In this document: piece by piece, positions 53,953 through 63,880 of the stretch
Layout: each line of letters begins with the position of its first letter
How positions within the stretch are numbered: position 1 is the first letter of the stretch
NCBI GenBank assembly: GCA_009774145.1
Contig: VSND01000002.1
Span: 80,974 to 144,973, forward strand
DNA: 64,000 nucleotides
Direction: 5' to 3'
Origin: Lachnospiraceae bacterium
GTDB taxonomy: Bacteria > Bacillota > Clostridia > Lachnospirales > Lachnospiraceae
Notes under the pieces: generated by a model
What the model saw: the letters and a program-made list of their open reading frames with translations, nothing else
Told to the model about the DNA's origin: nothing
The model's database searches: none
Position numbers and translations under genes: made by a program

Positions 53953-55431
53953 CTACAGCACCACCCCATCCTTAAAGATGGAGATTTCCCGATATCCAAG
54001 CTCTTCCGTCCGGGTCTTCTGTCCTCCTGCAACCGCGATCACCAGCTTGAGAAGCCGTTTCGCCGCATCCTCGATGGACTCTCCATCCGCCACCGGACCG
54101 GCATCGAAATCAATCCAGCCCTTTTTCCTGACTGCCAGCCGGCTGTTGGTGGCAATCTTCAGCGTAGGCGCAGGCGCCCCGAAAGGCGTCCCTCTTCCTG
54201 TGGTGAACAATATCATATGCGCACCTGCCGCCGTCATGGCAGTGGCGGACACCAGATCATTACCGGGACCATAGAGCATATTCAATCCTTTCGTCACCAC
54301 CTGATCCCCGTAGCCGATCACATCCATAATGGGTGCGGTGCCGCCCTTCTGCACGCAGCCGCAGGATTTGTCCTCCAGCGTAGTGATGCCCCCCTGGCGG
54401 TTGCCCGGGCTGGGATTGTCATAAACCACTTCATGATGGCTGATGAAGTAGTTTTTAAAGCCATTGATCATGTCCACCGCCTTCTGGAAGACGGCTTCAC
54501 TGGCGCAGCGGTTCATGAGAAAACCCTCTGCACCGAACATCTCCGGCACTTCGGTCAATACAGTAGAGCCGCCTCTGGCTCCCATCATGTCGCTGAACCT
54601 GCCCACGGTCGGATTGGCCGTGATGCCGGACAGCCCATCAGAACCGCCGCATTTCATGCCGATGACCAGTTCACTGACCGGAATCGGTTCCCGCACAAAG
54701 GCCGAAGCGTAGCGCACACATTCCTTTAACAGCCGTTCCGCCTCAGCAAATTCATCCTCCGCCTCCTGACAGATCAGAAATTTTACCCGCTCTGTGTCGT
54801 ACTCGCCCAGTTCCTTCAGGAACTGTTCATGGGTCAGATTCTCACAGCCCAGGCTCACCACCAGAACGGCGCCTGCGTTTGGATGGCGCACCAGAGAAGC
54901 CAGGAGCTTTCTGGTCTGAGCGTGATCATGCCCGGTCTGACTGCACCCGAAGGGATGCGGAAAGGTGTAGAGACCGTCAATGCTGCCCTGCACCAGAGAC
55001 TGATTGTCTTTCACGATCTTTTTTGCCACATCATTCACGCAGCCTACGGTCGGAATCACCCAGATCTCGTTGCGGATCGCCGCCCGGCCGTCTTTCCTTC
55101 GGTATCCCTGAAACAGTTCCGGATCTGCCGGCTTTGGAAAATGGAGAGCCGGTTCATACCGGTATTCCATCTCCCCTTCCAGATTCGTGGCCATATTATG
55201 GGTGTGTACCCATTCCCCTGCTTCCACTTCCTTCGTGGCATGACCGATGGGAAATCCGTACTTGACAACATTCCCGCCGTTTTTGATGGCTTTGACTGCT
55301 ATCTTATGGCCCTGGGGGATCTCCTCCCGGACTTCAATGGTCTGTCCGCCTGCTTCGACCTGTTCTCCTTTTGCAATCGGATGGAGCGCCACCGCCACAT
55401 TGTCGACTGCAGTAATCTGGATTGTCTTCAT
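53953..55431 (-). CDS. uxaA: Altronate dehydratase
   Basis: A 492-residue dehydratase that turns D-altronate into 2-keto-3-deoxygluconate. An N-terminal SAF-type domain (residues 1-90, from MKTIQITAVDNVAVALHPIA) is followed by the catalytic part with PFGCSQTGHDH, GMKCGGSDGLSGITANPTVG and EDKSCGCVQKGG. The cysteines are those expected of this iron-dependent family. The start at 55431 lies six bases after the uxaB stop. Galactarate dehydratase is a relative, but the pairing with uxaB supports altronate. Confidence 0.92.
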   Translation of the reverse strand: MKTIQITAVDNVAVALHPIAKGEQVEAGGQTIEVREEIPQGHKIAVKAIKNGGNVVKYGFPIGHATKEVEAGEWVHTHNMATNLEGEMEYRYEPALHFPKPADPELFQGYRRKDGRAAIRNEIWVIPTVGCVNDVAKKIVKDNQSLVQGSIDGLYTFPHPFGCSQTGHDHAQTRKLLASLVRHPNAGAVLVVSLGCENLTHEQFLKELGEYDTERVKFLICQEAEDEFAEAERLLKECVRYASAFVREPIPVSELVIGMKCGGSDGLSGITANPTVGRFSDMMGARGGSTVLTEVPEMFGAEGFLMNRCASEAVFQKAVDMINGFKNYFISHHEVVYDNPSPGNRQGGITTLEDKSCGCVQKGGTAPIMDVIGYGDQVVTKGLNMLYGPGNDLVSATAMTAAGAHMILFTTGRGTPFGAPAPTLKIATNSRLAVRKKGWIDFDAGPVADGESIEDAAKRLLKLVIAVAGGQKTRTEELGYREISIFKDGVVL

Positions 55432-55436
55432 AACCC

Positions 55437-56936
55437 TTACAGACAGCTTTGATAAGCTGCTCCTGCTCCTTCCGTCCGTATCTTCTTCAGGCCGGCCGTG
55501 ACTGCGGCTTCCAGGCCCCCGATGGAAGTCAGATCCTGATCCCACATCTGTATGTTGGTCAGTACCGCATGAACCAGCGCTTCCTCGCTGTCATCTTTAT
55601 GTGCCTCATAGAACTCCAGCACCCACCGGTCATCACTGACCGTATATTCATTGCCGGCCGGACGCCTGCAGACCAGCCCTGCATCTGTAAGACACTGAAT
55701 CTCATTGCTGTAAAATGCGATATACGCCGCCAAAGACATGGTCAGGCAGACCGGAAGCTCCTTTTTCTGCTCTATATAACCCAGAAATGAAGGCATATTA
55801 CGGGCCTTCCACTTGGAAGTGGAATTCAGGGAGATGCTCATGAGTTCATGATTCACAAACGGATTATTAAAACGGTCCTGCACGGCAGCGGCGAACTGCA
55901 TCAGGTCTTCCTTATCCAGCGGAAGCGTTGGAATCACTTCTTCATACAGCATTTTGTTCATGAAATTTTTGATGACTTCATCCTGCATACAGTCCCGGAC
56001 GATGTCCTGACCGGCCAGATAAGCCCCCAGCACGAATCCGGTATGTGCACCGTTCAGGATACGGACCTTCCGTTTCTTGTACGGACTCATATCCGGCACA
56101 ACGAATACCTTGTCTTCAATCCCTGCTTTTCGGAACGGAAGTATGTCGTTAAGCTTCTCGCCGCCTTCGATGACCCAGACGCCGAACACTTCGCCCACAT
56201 CCAGAAGCGGGTCTTCATAGCCATGCTTTCTGTTAAGCTCCTCTGTCTCCTTCGGATCCCGGATCCTGCCGGGTACGATCCGGTCCACCAGAGAACCGCA
56301 GAATGTGCATTCCTCATTGACATAGGTCCGGAAGCCTTCCTCCATCCCCCACTGATCGATGTACTGATTCACGCATTTCAGAAGTTCTTTTCCATTGTTG
56401 TCGATCAGCTCGCATGCCAGCATGATAATACCGGATTTTCCCGCCTGATAACGATGATGAAGTACCTGGGTCAGCTTTGCCGGAAAGCTGGCAGGCGGAC
56501 AGTCCTCCTGCTTACAGGACGGATCATATACAATTCCTGCTTCCGTGGTATTAGAGACGATGATCTCCAGATCATCACTGGCCGCCACTTCCATCATAGC
56601 CTTATAGTCATCCGCCTCATAGGGATTCAGGCACCGGCTGACGCTGGAGATCACTCTTCTGTCATCCACCTTCTGCCCTTTTTCGCTGCCCCGCAGATAC
56701 AGGGTGTAGAGTCCCTCCTGTTCATTGATCATCTTTGCAAGTCCGCCGCCGATGGGCTGCACCAGCACGCATTTGCCGTTCCAGCCGGCTTTCTCATTGG
56801 CCAGATCGAACCAGTAATCCACAAATGCTCTGAGGAAATTGCCTTCACCGAACTGAAGGACCTTTTCGGGCGCCTTTTTTAACAGATAGCCCTGATATCC
56901 TGTCTCTTCCAGGACCTTATAATTTAACCGTTTCAT
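55437..56936 (-). CDS. uxaB: Tagaturonate reductase (altronate oxidoreductase)
   Basis: A 500-residue long-chain mannitol dehydrogenase-family enzyme that reduces D-tagaturonate to D-altronate with NADH. The cofactor region is KVLQFGEGNFLRAFVDYWFD near residue 20, and the catalytic helix reads RILNGAHTGFVLGAYLAG. The start at 56936 (MKRLNYKVLEETGYQG) follows GGAGAGAATAAAATC; the 20 codons before it are not conserved. It is coupled to uxaA. Fructuronate reductase is a related alternative. Confidence 0.9.
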   Translation of the reverse strand: MKRLNYKVLEETGYQGYLLKKAPEKVLQFGEGNFLRAFVDYWFDLANEKAGWNGKCVLVQPIGGGLAKMINEQEGLYTLYLRGSEKGQKVDDRRVISSVSRCLNPYEADDYKAMMEVAASDDLEIIVSNTTEAGIVYDPSCKQEDCPPASFPAKLTQVLHHRYQAGKSGIIMLACELIDNNGKELLKCVNQYIDQWGMEEGFRTYVNEECTFCGSLVDRIVPGRIRDPKETEELNRKHGYEDPLLDVGEVFGVWVIEGGEKLNDILPFRKAGIEDKVFVVPDMSPYKKRKVRILNGAHTGFVLGAYLAGQDIVRDCMQDEVIKNFMNKMLYEEVIPTLPLDKEDLMQFAAAVQDRFNNPFVNHELMSISLNSTSKWKARNMPSFLGYIEQKKELPVCLTMSLAAYIAFYSNEIQCLTDAGLVCRRPAGNEYTVSDDRWVLEFYEAHKDDSEEALVHAVLTNIQMWDQDLTSIGGLEAAVTAGLKKIRTEGAGAAYQSCL

Positions 56937-56970
56937 GATTTTATTCTCTCCAATCTGCTTATTCTCTCTG

Positions 56971-58254
56971 TTACCACAAGTTCCCGTTTTCATCAAAGGG
57001 CAGATATTCCGGTTCGGATTCTATCGTCAGATCCGGATTCGCTTCTGCCTCTTCCAGATAAGCTTCTGACAGCATAATATGTTCCAAATGAAGACTGTTG
57101 GGAATCCGGACCACCCTTGGATTCTTCTTGTCAATCTCATTGCAGCTTTTAATGCATACCTGTATTGCTTCTTTATCGCTCTCCATGACGATCGGAATAC
57201 GAACTCCGCCAAGCACCGTACAGGTGATGGCATTCGGATACATGGCGGCCAGATCCAGCTGGTCAAACACGCGCTTTGTTGTAGCACTTGAATATCCAAG
57301 CCCGATTCCGTTGCCGTGCGTTTCCGGACTCAGATCCAGCACCGCCACTCTCTGTGCGTCAATGCCGCCCGACGCATATGGAGTACAGAATGTGCCGGTT
57401 ATATTGGGATCCATCCCGTCACCGCTGAAATTTTTCCCAATCTGATCCACGATCAGCACGTCACAGGAATCCACCAGTATCCGCGGCATATATCCAAAGG
57501 CCTCATGCAAAAGTCCCGGCTCCAGCGCCTCGATTTCCTCAGCCGCCACCGCTGTGATCTTACAGGTTTCATCAAACGCGTTCTCTATGGTAGGCACTGC
57601 AAAAAGGACCGGTGCGTTTTTAATAATACACTTTCCGAACAGAGGCACATTTTTTGCCATATTTTTAAATCCGGCCTCATGGCACACTTCCGCACCATAC
57701 TGTTTTCCAAGACCGATCGCCATCATCTTCATCATACCGCTCTCATAGGGTCCGCGAAATGCCGTGTGGGGTTTGATCCTGCACCCCAGGATGATGCCAT
57801 CCGCCTCTGCAGCATTTTTATCAATGTATACATCCCCGCCCTCTTCATGAACACCGATTTTCTTCACTTTCATGGAGGAAAGAATCGGACAGCCCACATA
57901 TTCCTCCGTTATCCCATATCCTTCCAAAATTGCCTTCTGTCCTTCGGCAGTCGCTCCCCCGTGGCTTCCCATGGCAGGAACAATAAATGGAAAAGCCCCT
58001 CTGGATTTTACAAAATCTGCAATGCATTTTGTTGTCAGAGCTACATTTGCGATTCCCCGCGAACCTGCCGTGATGGCAATCCGCATTCCCGGCCGCACAC
58101 GGGAAAAAAACTTTTCCTCGCTCAGCAGCTCTTTTATGATGCCCGGAATCTCCTCTGCATGAATTCTTGGACGGGGAAATGTCTGTCTTACTTTAAACAT
58201 TCTGGGCACCGGTGTGTCTTTTACCATATCGGCAACAAACGGCCTCTCTCTCAT
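56971..58254 (-). CDS. LarA-family nickel-type racemase/epimerase homologue
   Basis: A 427-residue protein of the lactate racemase (LarA/DUF2088) superfamily. The N-terminal domain has VPAMGSHGGATAEGQ (His98) and the cofactor site region CRIKPHTAFRGPYESG (Lys161, His163). Known LarA proteins carry a nickel-pincer nucleotide on such a lysine. By family knowledge, homologues racemise or epimerise 2-hydroxyacids, including sugar acids. Inside this operon a 2-epimerase for a hexonate is the best guess. larB, larC and larE are not in the window. Confidence 0.8.
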   Translation of the reverse strand: MRERPFVADMVKDTPVPRMFKVRQTFPRPRIHAEEIPGIIKELLSEEKFFSRVRPGMRIAITAGSRGIANVALTTKCIADFVKSRGAFPFIVPAMGSHGGATAEGQKAILEGYGITEEYVGCPILSSMKVKKIGVHEEGGDVYIDKNAAEADGIILGCRIKPHTAFRGPYESGMMKMMAIGLGKQYGAEVCHEAGFKNMAKNVPLFGKCIIKNAPVLFAVPTIENAFDETCKITAVAAEEIEALEPGLLHEAFGYMPRILVDSCDVLIVDQIGKNFSGDGMDPNITGTFCTPYASGGIDAQRVAVLDLSPETHGNGIGLGYSSATTKRVFDQLDLAAMYPNAITCTVLGGVRIPIVMESDKEAIQVCIKSCNEIDKKNPRVVRIPNSLHLEHIMLSEAYLEEAEANPDLTIESEPEYLPFDENGNLW

Positions 58255-58282
58255 AGCCTGAATTTCCTTTCTTTACAAGATA

Positions 58283-59569
58283 TCAATAGACAAGATCCAC
58301 CAGAAATGTCGTAAGCGGCGGGAAATAAGTAAGGATCAGCATGTCGACCGTAAACAGGATATAAAACGGAATGGCTTCCCTGATAAAATCTTTGGTCCGG
58401 CATCCAGTCACACCGCAGGTAACAAACATTAATGTACCCATGGGCGGCGTAAATGCGCCGATCGCACAGTTAAAGATATATACCATCGCAAAATGAATCG
58501 GGTCGATTCCAAAGGCGACCGCAACCGGATGAAGCAGCGGGGCCAAAACGATCATAGAAGCATTTCCTTCAATGAACATTCCCACAATAATCAGAAAGAT
58601 ATTGCAGATGATCAGGAAAATAAATTTATTGGAGATGGCAGAAGTCATCCATGCCGCCAGTGTCTGCGGAATCTGTTCCTTGGTCAGAATCCATGAGAAA
58701 CAGGAAGCCGCCGCAACGATTAACATAATAGATGCCGTTGTGGTCACGGTTTCTTTACAGCCTTTAAAGAAATCGGACAGCTTCATCTCGCGATACAAAA
58801 TCCCAAGAAGCAGAGAATATACGATCGCGATCGTCCCGGCTTCCGTAGCTGTGAAGATACCAATACGCACGCCGCCGATGATGATGATCGGAAGAAGCAT
58901 CGGAAGAATCGCCGGTTTGATCGCCGTCCATTTTTCTGATATCGGTATCTTTGTTGTCCGATGCGGAAGGTATCCGCGTTTTTTGGAAAGGAAATGAGTA
59001 AAAATCATCAGCGTAATACTCAAAACCAATCCTGGTCCAATACCTGCCACAAAAAGCTTTCCCACAGAAATATTCGTGATACATGCATAAATAATCAGGC
59101 CTGTTCCAGGCGGAATCAGCGGCACCACCATGCCGGAAGCGGCAGTGATAACGGTAGAGAAGGGTTTTGAATATCCTTCCGCCTCCATCGACGGAACCAG
59201 CATCTTACATTCCATAGCTGCATCTGCCAGAGAAGATCCGGACAGGCCGCCCATCAGTGTGGACAGAAGAATATTTACCTGCGCCAGACCGCCCGGCATC
59301 CGGGAAGTCAGAACGTTGCAGCACTCCATAATCCGGCGGGTAACCCCCGTGTAATTCATAAACACGCCAGCCATGACGAAGAACGGGATTGCCAGAAGCG
59401 ACAGGCCCTGCGCTCCTGCCAGTGTCTGCTGTGCAAATACGGTTGCATTGATGGTCGGATTACCAAGAAAATATATGGCAGATGCAGAAAGTACAGAGAT
59501 AAATACCGGTACCTTCAGAAATAAAAGCACCAATAATATGATTGCAGCATAGATAATCATGGAATTCAT
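58283..59569 (-). CDS. TRAP transporter large permease (DctM type)
   Basis: A 428-residue membrane protein with about twelve helices. Family segments include TRRIMECCNVLTSRMPGGLA, GGLSGSSLADAAMECKMLVP and the C-terminal IGAFTPPMGTLMFVTC. It carries the Na+-driven transport step of a TRAP system. Its start overlaps the small permease by four bases (ATGA), so the two are coupled. Confidence 0.95.
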   Translation of the reverse strand: MNSMIIYAAIILLVLLFLKVPVFISVLSASAIYFLGNPTINATVFAQQTLAGAQGLSLLAIPFFVMAGVFMNYTGVTRRIMECCNVLTSRMPGGLAQVNILLSTLMGGLSGSSLADAAMECKMLVPSMEAEGYSKPFSTVITAASGMVVPLIPPGTGLIIYACITNISVGKLFVAGIGPGLVLSITLMIFTHFLSKKRGYLPHRTTKIPISEKWTAIKPAILPMLLPIIIIGGVRIGIFTATEAGTIAIVYSLLLGILYREMKLSDFFKGCKETVTTTASIMLIVAAASCFSWILTKEQIPQTLAAWMTSAISNKFIFLIICNIFLIIVGMFIEGNASMIVLAPLLHPVAVAFGIDPIHFAMVYIFNCAIGAFTPPMGTLMFVTCGVTGCRTKDFIREAIPFYILFTVDMLILTYFPPLTTFLVDLVY

Positions 59570-60111
59570 TCTTTTTCTCTCGCCTCCTCAAATTCTTCTT
59601 CTGAAATTGCTTCAATGACCTCTTTCTCCGAGTAATGAAAGAAATTCACAAGAATATAGTTAAACACCTGCCAGATACAGGACACCGGAGCCACACAATA
59701 GATCATGATGTAAGAAAGATGAAGAACTGCCGTCGTCCTTCCGGTAGAGGCAAAGACGTTGATATATGCCATACTGTTTTTCGCCAGATAAAGAAGCGTA
59801 ATGGTCGAAACAAGCAGTATAAAAACATCCAGAATCTTACGAATCACAGCCGGAAACATCTCATAGAAGATCTCGATGGCTGCATGATTTGCGGTTCGGA
59901 AAGCGGCGCCTGCTGCCCCGAAGATCACCCATATGATCAAAGCCGCCTGTACCTCTTCAATCCAGCCAAAAGGACGGCCGATCAGATATCGGGCAATGAC
60001 TCCGGAAAATGTCAGTCCCACAAGCAGAACCATTGCCGCCGACGCAATCACCACATCCAGATTCAGAAGTGTGATCTTCCAGTTCATTTTTTTATCCATA
60101 TATACCTCCAT
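59566..60111 (-). CDS. TRAP transporter small permease (DctQ type)
   Basis: A 181-residue protein with four membrane helices and the family motif FGWIEEVQAALIIWVIFGA. It pairs with the large permease that follows. The ATG at 60111 (MEVYMDKKMNWKITLLNLDV) may be replaced by one four codons later. Confidence 0.9.
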   Translation of the reverse strand: MEVYMDKKMNWKITLLNLDVVIASAAMVLLVGLTFSGVIARYLIGRPFGWIEEVQAALIIWVIFGAAGAAFRTANHAAIEIFYEMFPAVIRKILDVFILLVSTITLLYLAKNSMAYINVFASTGRTTAVLHLSYIMIYCVAPVSCIWQVFNYILVNFFHYSEKEVIEAISEEEFEEAREKE

Positions 60112-60216
60112 AGCTCTGACAGCCCTCTGTCTGTCAGCATGTGAAGCAAAGGGGCGAAGGACATGCCTTCTGCCCCCTCTCCCAACAGCAGTAACAGTCC
60201 CGTCACACTTCTTGAT

Positions 60217-61311
60217 TTACTGTTTTCCTGCTGCTTTTACTGTCTCATACAGACCTTCGCTCCAGCCCAGACCTGCGGTATCATTTTGATAGAAATACTG
60301 TCCTGCCTCAATCCATGCTGCTTTCTGCTCATCTGTCAGCTCTGTAACCGTAACGCCTGCCTCATCCAGAATCTTCAGTGCTTCCTCGGTTGCCTCATCC
60401 TGAAGTTCATTGTTATACAGACCGGCTTCATCCGCACATTCACTTAAGAGCTGCTGCTGTTCCGGCGTCAGAGACTGATAGAAGGATTCTCCGCATACCC
60501 ACATGGAAGTCGCCAGAATATGTCCGTCCCGGACCACATATTTCGCCACCTCCTGGAAAGAACGGTTTGCCAGAGACACGACCGGGTTCTCTACGGCGTC
60601 AATCGTACCGGCCTGCAGTGCCTGATACACATCCCCCATATCCATACCAACAGAAGCCGCACCCAGATCATTGAAAGAGGTAATCGACAGATCGTTGGAG
60701 GACACACGAAGCTTCATCCCTTTCAGGTCTTCCGGCACGGTTACAGGTTTAATGGACATGATATCGCGGGAACCATAGATCCAGTTGGAAGACAGTACAC
60801 GCAATCCCCCATTTGAAGCAAGCTGGTCACAGAGACCTGCATACCAGTCAGAATCGATAACGGCCCATTCTTCCTCCCAGGTATCAAACATAAACGGCGC
60901 ATAAAAAATACCAAAATCCGGAACACCATAGTCTGCAAGAAATGCACCGTCTGCAACGGTAATCACATTTTCACCCATGATCATCTGATCAATCAGGTCC
61001 GTCTTCTTTCCAAGTGCAGAATCCGGAAACAGTTCAAGAACAATGCTTCCACCGGACTTTTCCTCTACCAGCTCTTTCCACTTCTCAACTGCTTTTGCTG
61101 CCGGCTCTGTTGTGGCATTCTCATAACCTACATTGATCGTCACAACATCCCCGGAAGCTGCCGCCGGCGTCTCCTGCGCCTCTTCTGCAGGAGTCTCTTC
61201 TGTTCCTTCAGCAGGGGCTGTCTGTGCGGAGTCAGGTGCGGAAGATCCGCAAGCCGTCATAGACAGTACCATAGTTGTCATCATAGCCAGTGCCAAATAC
61301 TTTCTTTTCAT
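60217..61311 (-). CDS. TRAP transporter substrate-binding lipoprotein (DctP type)
   Basis: A 364-residue DctP-family binding protein. The signal MKRKYLALAMMTTMVLSMTA ends before the lipobox cysteine Cys21. The mature part has LFPDSALGKKTDLIDQMIMG and the arginine region GMKLRVSSNDLSITSFNDLG, which holds the carboxylate of acidic ligands in this family. The start at 61311 is preferred over 61350 because the signal begins there. The enzymes around it point to a hexonate or hexuronate ligand. Confidence 0.93.
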   Translation of the reverse strand: MKRKYLALAMMTTMVLSMTACGSSAPDSAQTAPAEGTEETPAEEAQETPAAASGDVVTINVGYENATTEPAAKAVEKWKELVEEKSGGSIVLELFPDSALGKKTDLIDQMIMGENVITVADGAFLADYGVPDFGIFYAPFMFDTWEEEWAVIDSDWYAGLCDQLASNGGLRVLSSNWIYGSRDIMSIKPVTVPEDLKGMKLRVSSNDLSITSFNDLGAASVGMDMGDVYQALQAGTIDAVENPVVSLANRSFQEVAKYVVRDGHILATSMWVCGESFYQSLTPEQQQLLSECADEAGLYNNELQDEATEEALKILDEAGVTVTELTDEQKAAWIEAGQYFYQNDTAGLGWSEGLYETVKAAGKQ

Positions 61312-61392
61312 GTTGTTCCTCTCCTTTGATCTTATTATTTTATTTATCATAGCTGCCCCTTTTGACAGTACAATACCAGTTCCGTTCCTGTA

Positions 61393-62457
61393 TCAGCGGA
61401 TATCCGTAAAGTCAATGCCTACCTTCAGCATGCTCCCGCCCTTCGTACTGAAATCCTCAAATGCCTTTGCGGCATCGTTAAAACTGTACACATCCGTAAT
61501 GATCTTCTCCAGATCCACTTTTCCTTCCTTCACCAGATCGATCAGCTCTACAAAATCTTTCTTTAATGCATTCCGGCTTCCGAAGACATCCAGTTCCTTC
61601 TTTTGAAGAAGCGTAAAGTTAAAGTCCAGGTTCTGCTTCCCTACTCCAATCAGCACCACTTTTCCTCCGAAGGCCGCACAGTCGATGCAGGACTGGAAAG
61701 TAGACGGCAGCCCTACCGCCTCAATGCAGATATCAAATCCGCTGCCCAGAACATTTCCGCCGATCTCGGTACTTCCTGTAATCTCTCTTACTGCCGCCTC
61801 CAGACTTTCCGGCCCTTCGTTCAGGATCGTTCCTGCAAATCCAAAAGTTTCCCTGCTGCGCTCCAGTTTCTCCTTCGCCTGCGGGATATCGCACAGATAC
61901 ACTTCTCCGCCCAGCGCCTTTGCCGCATTGGCTGCCAGCACTCCGATGGCTCCTCCGCCGATGACCAGCACCCTGTCTCCCTGTTTCACACCGGCACGCT
62001 GCACACCGTGATAACTGATGCAGAACGGTTCGATGGCTGCCAGCACTTTGGGCGGCAGCCCCTTTCCATCATAGACTCTCTCAATGGGCATGGTAATATA
62101 CTCGCAGAATGCCCCGTCTCTCTGACAGCCCATGGTCTGGTTGTCCATACAGGCATTGACAATGCCTCTCTCACAGCTGTAGCAGTGTCCGCAGTTGAAG
62201 TATGGATTACAGGTCACGATCATCCCCGGCTTCAGTCCCCGGTCATTGTCATCGATCTCCACAATCTCCGCTGCAAACTCATGCCCCGGTATGCGGGGAT
62301 AAGCAAAATATGCAAAGGTTCCTCTGTAAGAACCCAGGTCGCTTCCGCAGATTCCGCCGTAGAGCACCTTCAGCAGCGCTTCGCCGCTCTTCCTCCTGGG
62401 CATCTCGATCTCACGGATGACAACTTTTCCTGGTTCTTCGATGTAGATCGCTTTCAT
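61393..62457 (-). CDS. Zn-dependent hexonate 5-dehydrogenase (LgoD/RspB-like)
   Basis: A 354-residue medium-chain zinc dehydrogenase. The catalytic zinc site uses Cys in GGICGSDLG and PGHEFAAE; the four structural cysteines are in NCGHCYSCERGIVNAC. The cofactor loop is VIGGGAIGVLAANAA, and FGSRNALKKDF is shared with L-galactonate dehydrogenase LgoD (YjjN) of E. coli. With uxaB and uxaA downstream, oxidation of L-galactonate to D-tagaturonate fits best; L-gulonate to fructuronate is the alternative. It is the first gene of the operon. Confidence 0.82.
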   Translation of the reverse strand: MKAIYIEEPGKVVIREIEMPRRKSGEALLKVLYGGICGSDLGSYRGTFAYFAYPRIPGHEFAAEIVEIDDNDRGLKPGMIVTCNPYFNCGHCYSCERGIVNACMDNQTMGCQRDGAFCEYITMPIERVYDGKGLPPKVLAAIEPFCISYHGVQRAGVKQGDRVLVIGGGAIGVLAANAAKALGGEVYLCDIPQAKEKLERSRETFGFAGTILNEGPESLEAAVREITGSTEIGGNVLGSGFDICIEAVGLPSTFQSCIDCAAFGGKVVLIGVGKQNLDFNFTLLQKKELDVFGSRNALKKDFVELIDLVKEGKVDLEKIITDVYSFNDAAKAFEDFSTKGGSMLKVGIDFTDIR

Positions 62458-62498
62458 TTTCCTCCTCCTTTTTATGTATTCTTTGTTGGATATAACGT

Positions 62499-62546
62499 TG
62501 TATACATCTTAATTCGATATTAAACTACATCTATGCATTTTGTCAA
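62499..62546 (-). promoter_or_regulatory. Promoter and candidate operator of the hexonate operon
   Basis: On the minus strand TTGACA (62546-62541), 16 bases, then TTTAAT (62524-62519). The palindrome TGTATACA (62499-62506) lies just downstream. It could bind the divergent FadR-type regulator. Confidence 0.55.
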
Positions 62547-62743
62547 TCACTTTTCAGATGGTTTTATCGTTTTTGTTATAATACACAAATTTGATATCTG
62601 TTTTTTATGCATTATATCCAATCCAAAGAGGCGGCTCAGTAAAAAAACTGCTGTAAAAACGGTTCATCGGTCTTCCCGCCTATCCAACCGGCTTTCAGGT
62701 TGGTGTACATGCTTCCTGAAACTTTCATAAACACCTGATACAT

Positions 62744-62866
62744 ATGGCAGCCATATACTTTGCGGAATTAAAAAATCAGGCAGAAACTTGCGAATCTTAT
62801 CATTGGGTGTTAGAATGTAATAACATCACCAACGATCAAGACTTCAGAAAGAATATACATCTATGA
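62744..62866 (+). CDS. Possible leader peptide overlapping the gntR start
   Basis: A 40-codon frame (MAAIYFAELKNQAETCESYH, ending RKNIHL) whose TGA overlaps the ATG of the regulator at 62863. No good ribosome site precedes it, so it may be chance. The rest of the 62458-62862 gap shows the operon promoter and nothing else I can name. Confidence 0.25.
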   Translation: MAAIYFAELKNQAETCESYHWVLECNNITNDQDFRKNIHL

Positions 62867-63525
62867 CACAATCAAGCAAAAACAAACCTCTGAAACAATA
62901 TGCATATGAATTTATCAAAAAGAAAATCCTGACCTGTGAATATGAACCGGGGCGCCATCTGAATGAACAGCAGCTCTGTGAAGCCATGGGGAACATCAGC
63001 CGGACTCCCGTCCGCGACGCCGTGAGCCGTCTGGAGCAGGAAGGACTCTTGAATATCCTTCCCAAAAAGGGGATTCTCGTATCCGAGCTTCGGATCAGCG
63101 ATATCAACCGGATTTTTGAGGTTCGGATGCTGCTGGAACCCTATGTCCTGCGGCGTTATGGCAGCAAGCTGGATGCCGATCAGCTGAGATATTTCTCACA
63201 GGTCATGTCTGACCATACAAAAGTCCCGTCAGACTCCTTCTATGATCTGGATGACCAGTTCCACGGTTTTATCATGAACACCATGCACAACCAGTATCTG
63301 CTCGACACCTATCACAACATCAGCAACATGAATCAGCGGCTGCGGATGCTGTCCGGAACCCTGGTGGAAAATCGTCTCGCAGATACCTTTGCCGAGCACA
63401 GAGCCATCATAAACGCCTGCCAGCAGAAGGACTGGGAGACTGCTGCCGATGCCATGGTCCGACATCTGGAAGCATCACGTATATCCACCTTCCAGCTGAT
63501 CGTTGAAAATGAAGAGAATTACTGA
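62863..63525 (+). CDS. GntR-family regulator, FadR/FCD subfamily
   Basis: A 220-residue regulator. The winged helix is at residues 10-75 (LNEQQLCEAMGNISRTPVRD), and the FCD effector domain follows. It keeps likely metal ligands in DDQFHGFIM, AEHRAIINAC and RHLEASR. Such regulators often bind sugar acids. It is divergent from the hexonate operon, which it probably controls. The ribosome site is weak (AGAAAG). Confidence 0.92.
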   Translation: MTQSSKNKPLKQYAYEFIKKKILTCEYEPGRHLNEQQLCEAMGNISRTPVRDAVSRLEQEGLLNILPKKGILVSELRISDINRIFEVRMLLEPYVLRRYGSKLDADQLRYFSQVMSDHTKVPSDSFYDLDDQFHGFIMNTMHNQYLLDTYHNISNMNQRLRMLSGTLVENRLADTFAEHRAIINACQQKDWETAADAMVRHLEASRISTFQLIVENEENY

Positions 63526-63533
63526 CACTGAAA

Positions 63534-63568
63534 AAAGTCCGGAAACACAATCCGGACTTTCTTTTTAT
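63534..63568 (+). terminator. Terminator of the FadR-type gene
   Basis: AAAGTCCGGA and TCCGGACTTT form a 10-bp stem with a 7-base loop, followed by CTTTTTATTTTTG. Confidence 0.85.
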
Positions 63569-63880
63569 TTTTGTAACGATTCAGCCCTGCCCTGAATTCA
63601 CCACAGATAAAGATATTGTAAAAGTACTGAAAATATATCGTTCCATCTGTTCGTTTATCCACTATGCCCTGTTTGTGGAAGATCTTTTTTCAGGAATTTC
63701 GGAATTCTTCCTGTATTTTTGGCAAATCTTTAACAATCAACTGCCTGTTCAAGTGTAACTGTTTTAAATTATTTCACCTTTTTTCATTGTATTTTCTTAT
63801 TTCCTCCGGAAATGTTGTTATGATCTTCTGAACATTTTTTTCCTGCATATAATATGCTTGAGAGTAAAAAGTTTATATGC
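63569..63880. other. AT-rich gap without a recognisable gene
   Basis: I see no frame, repeat or clear promoter that I can support in this stretch. A weak hairpin (GCATATAA with TTATATGC) lies near 63845-63882, just after the stop of the partial frame on the minus strand. Confidence 0.4.
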
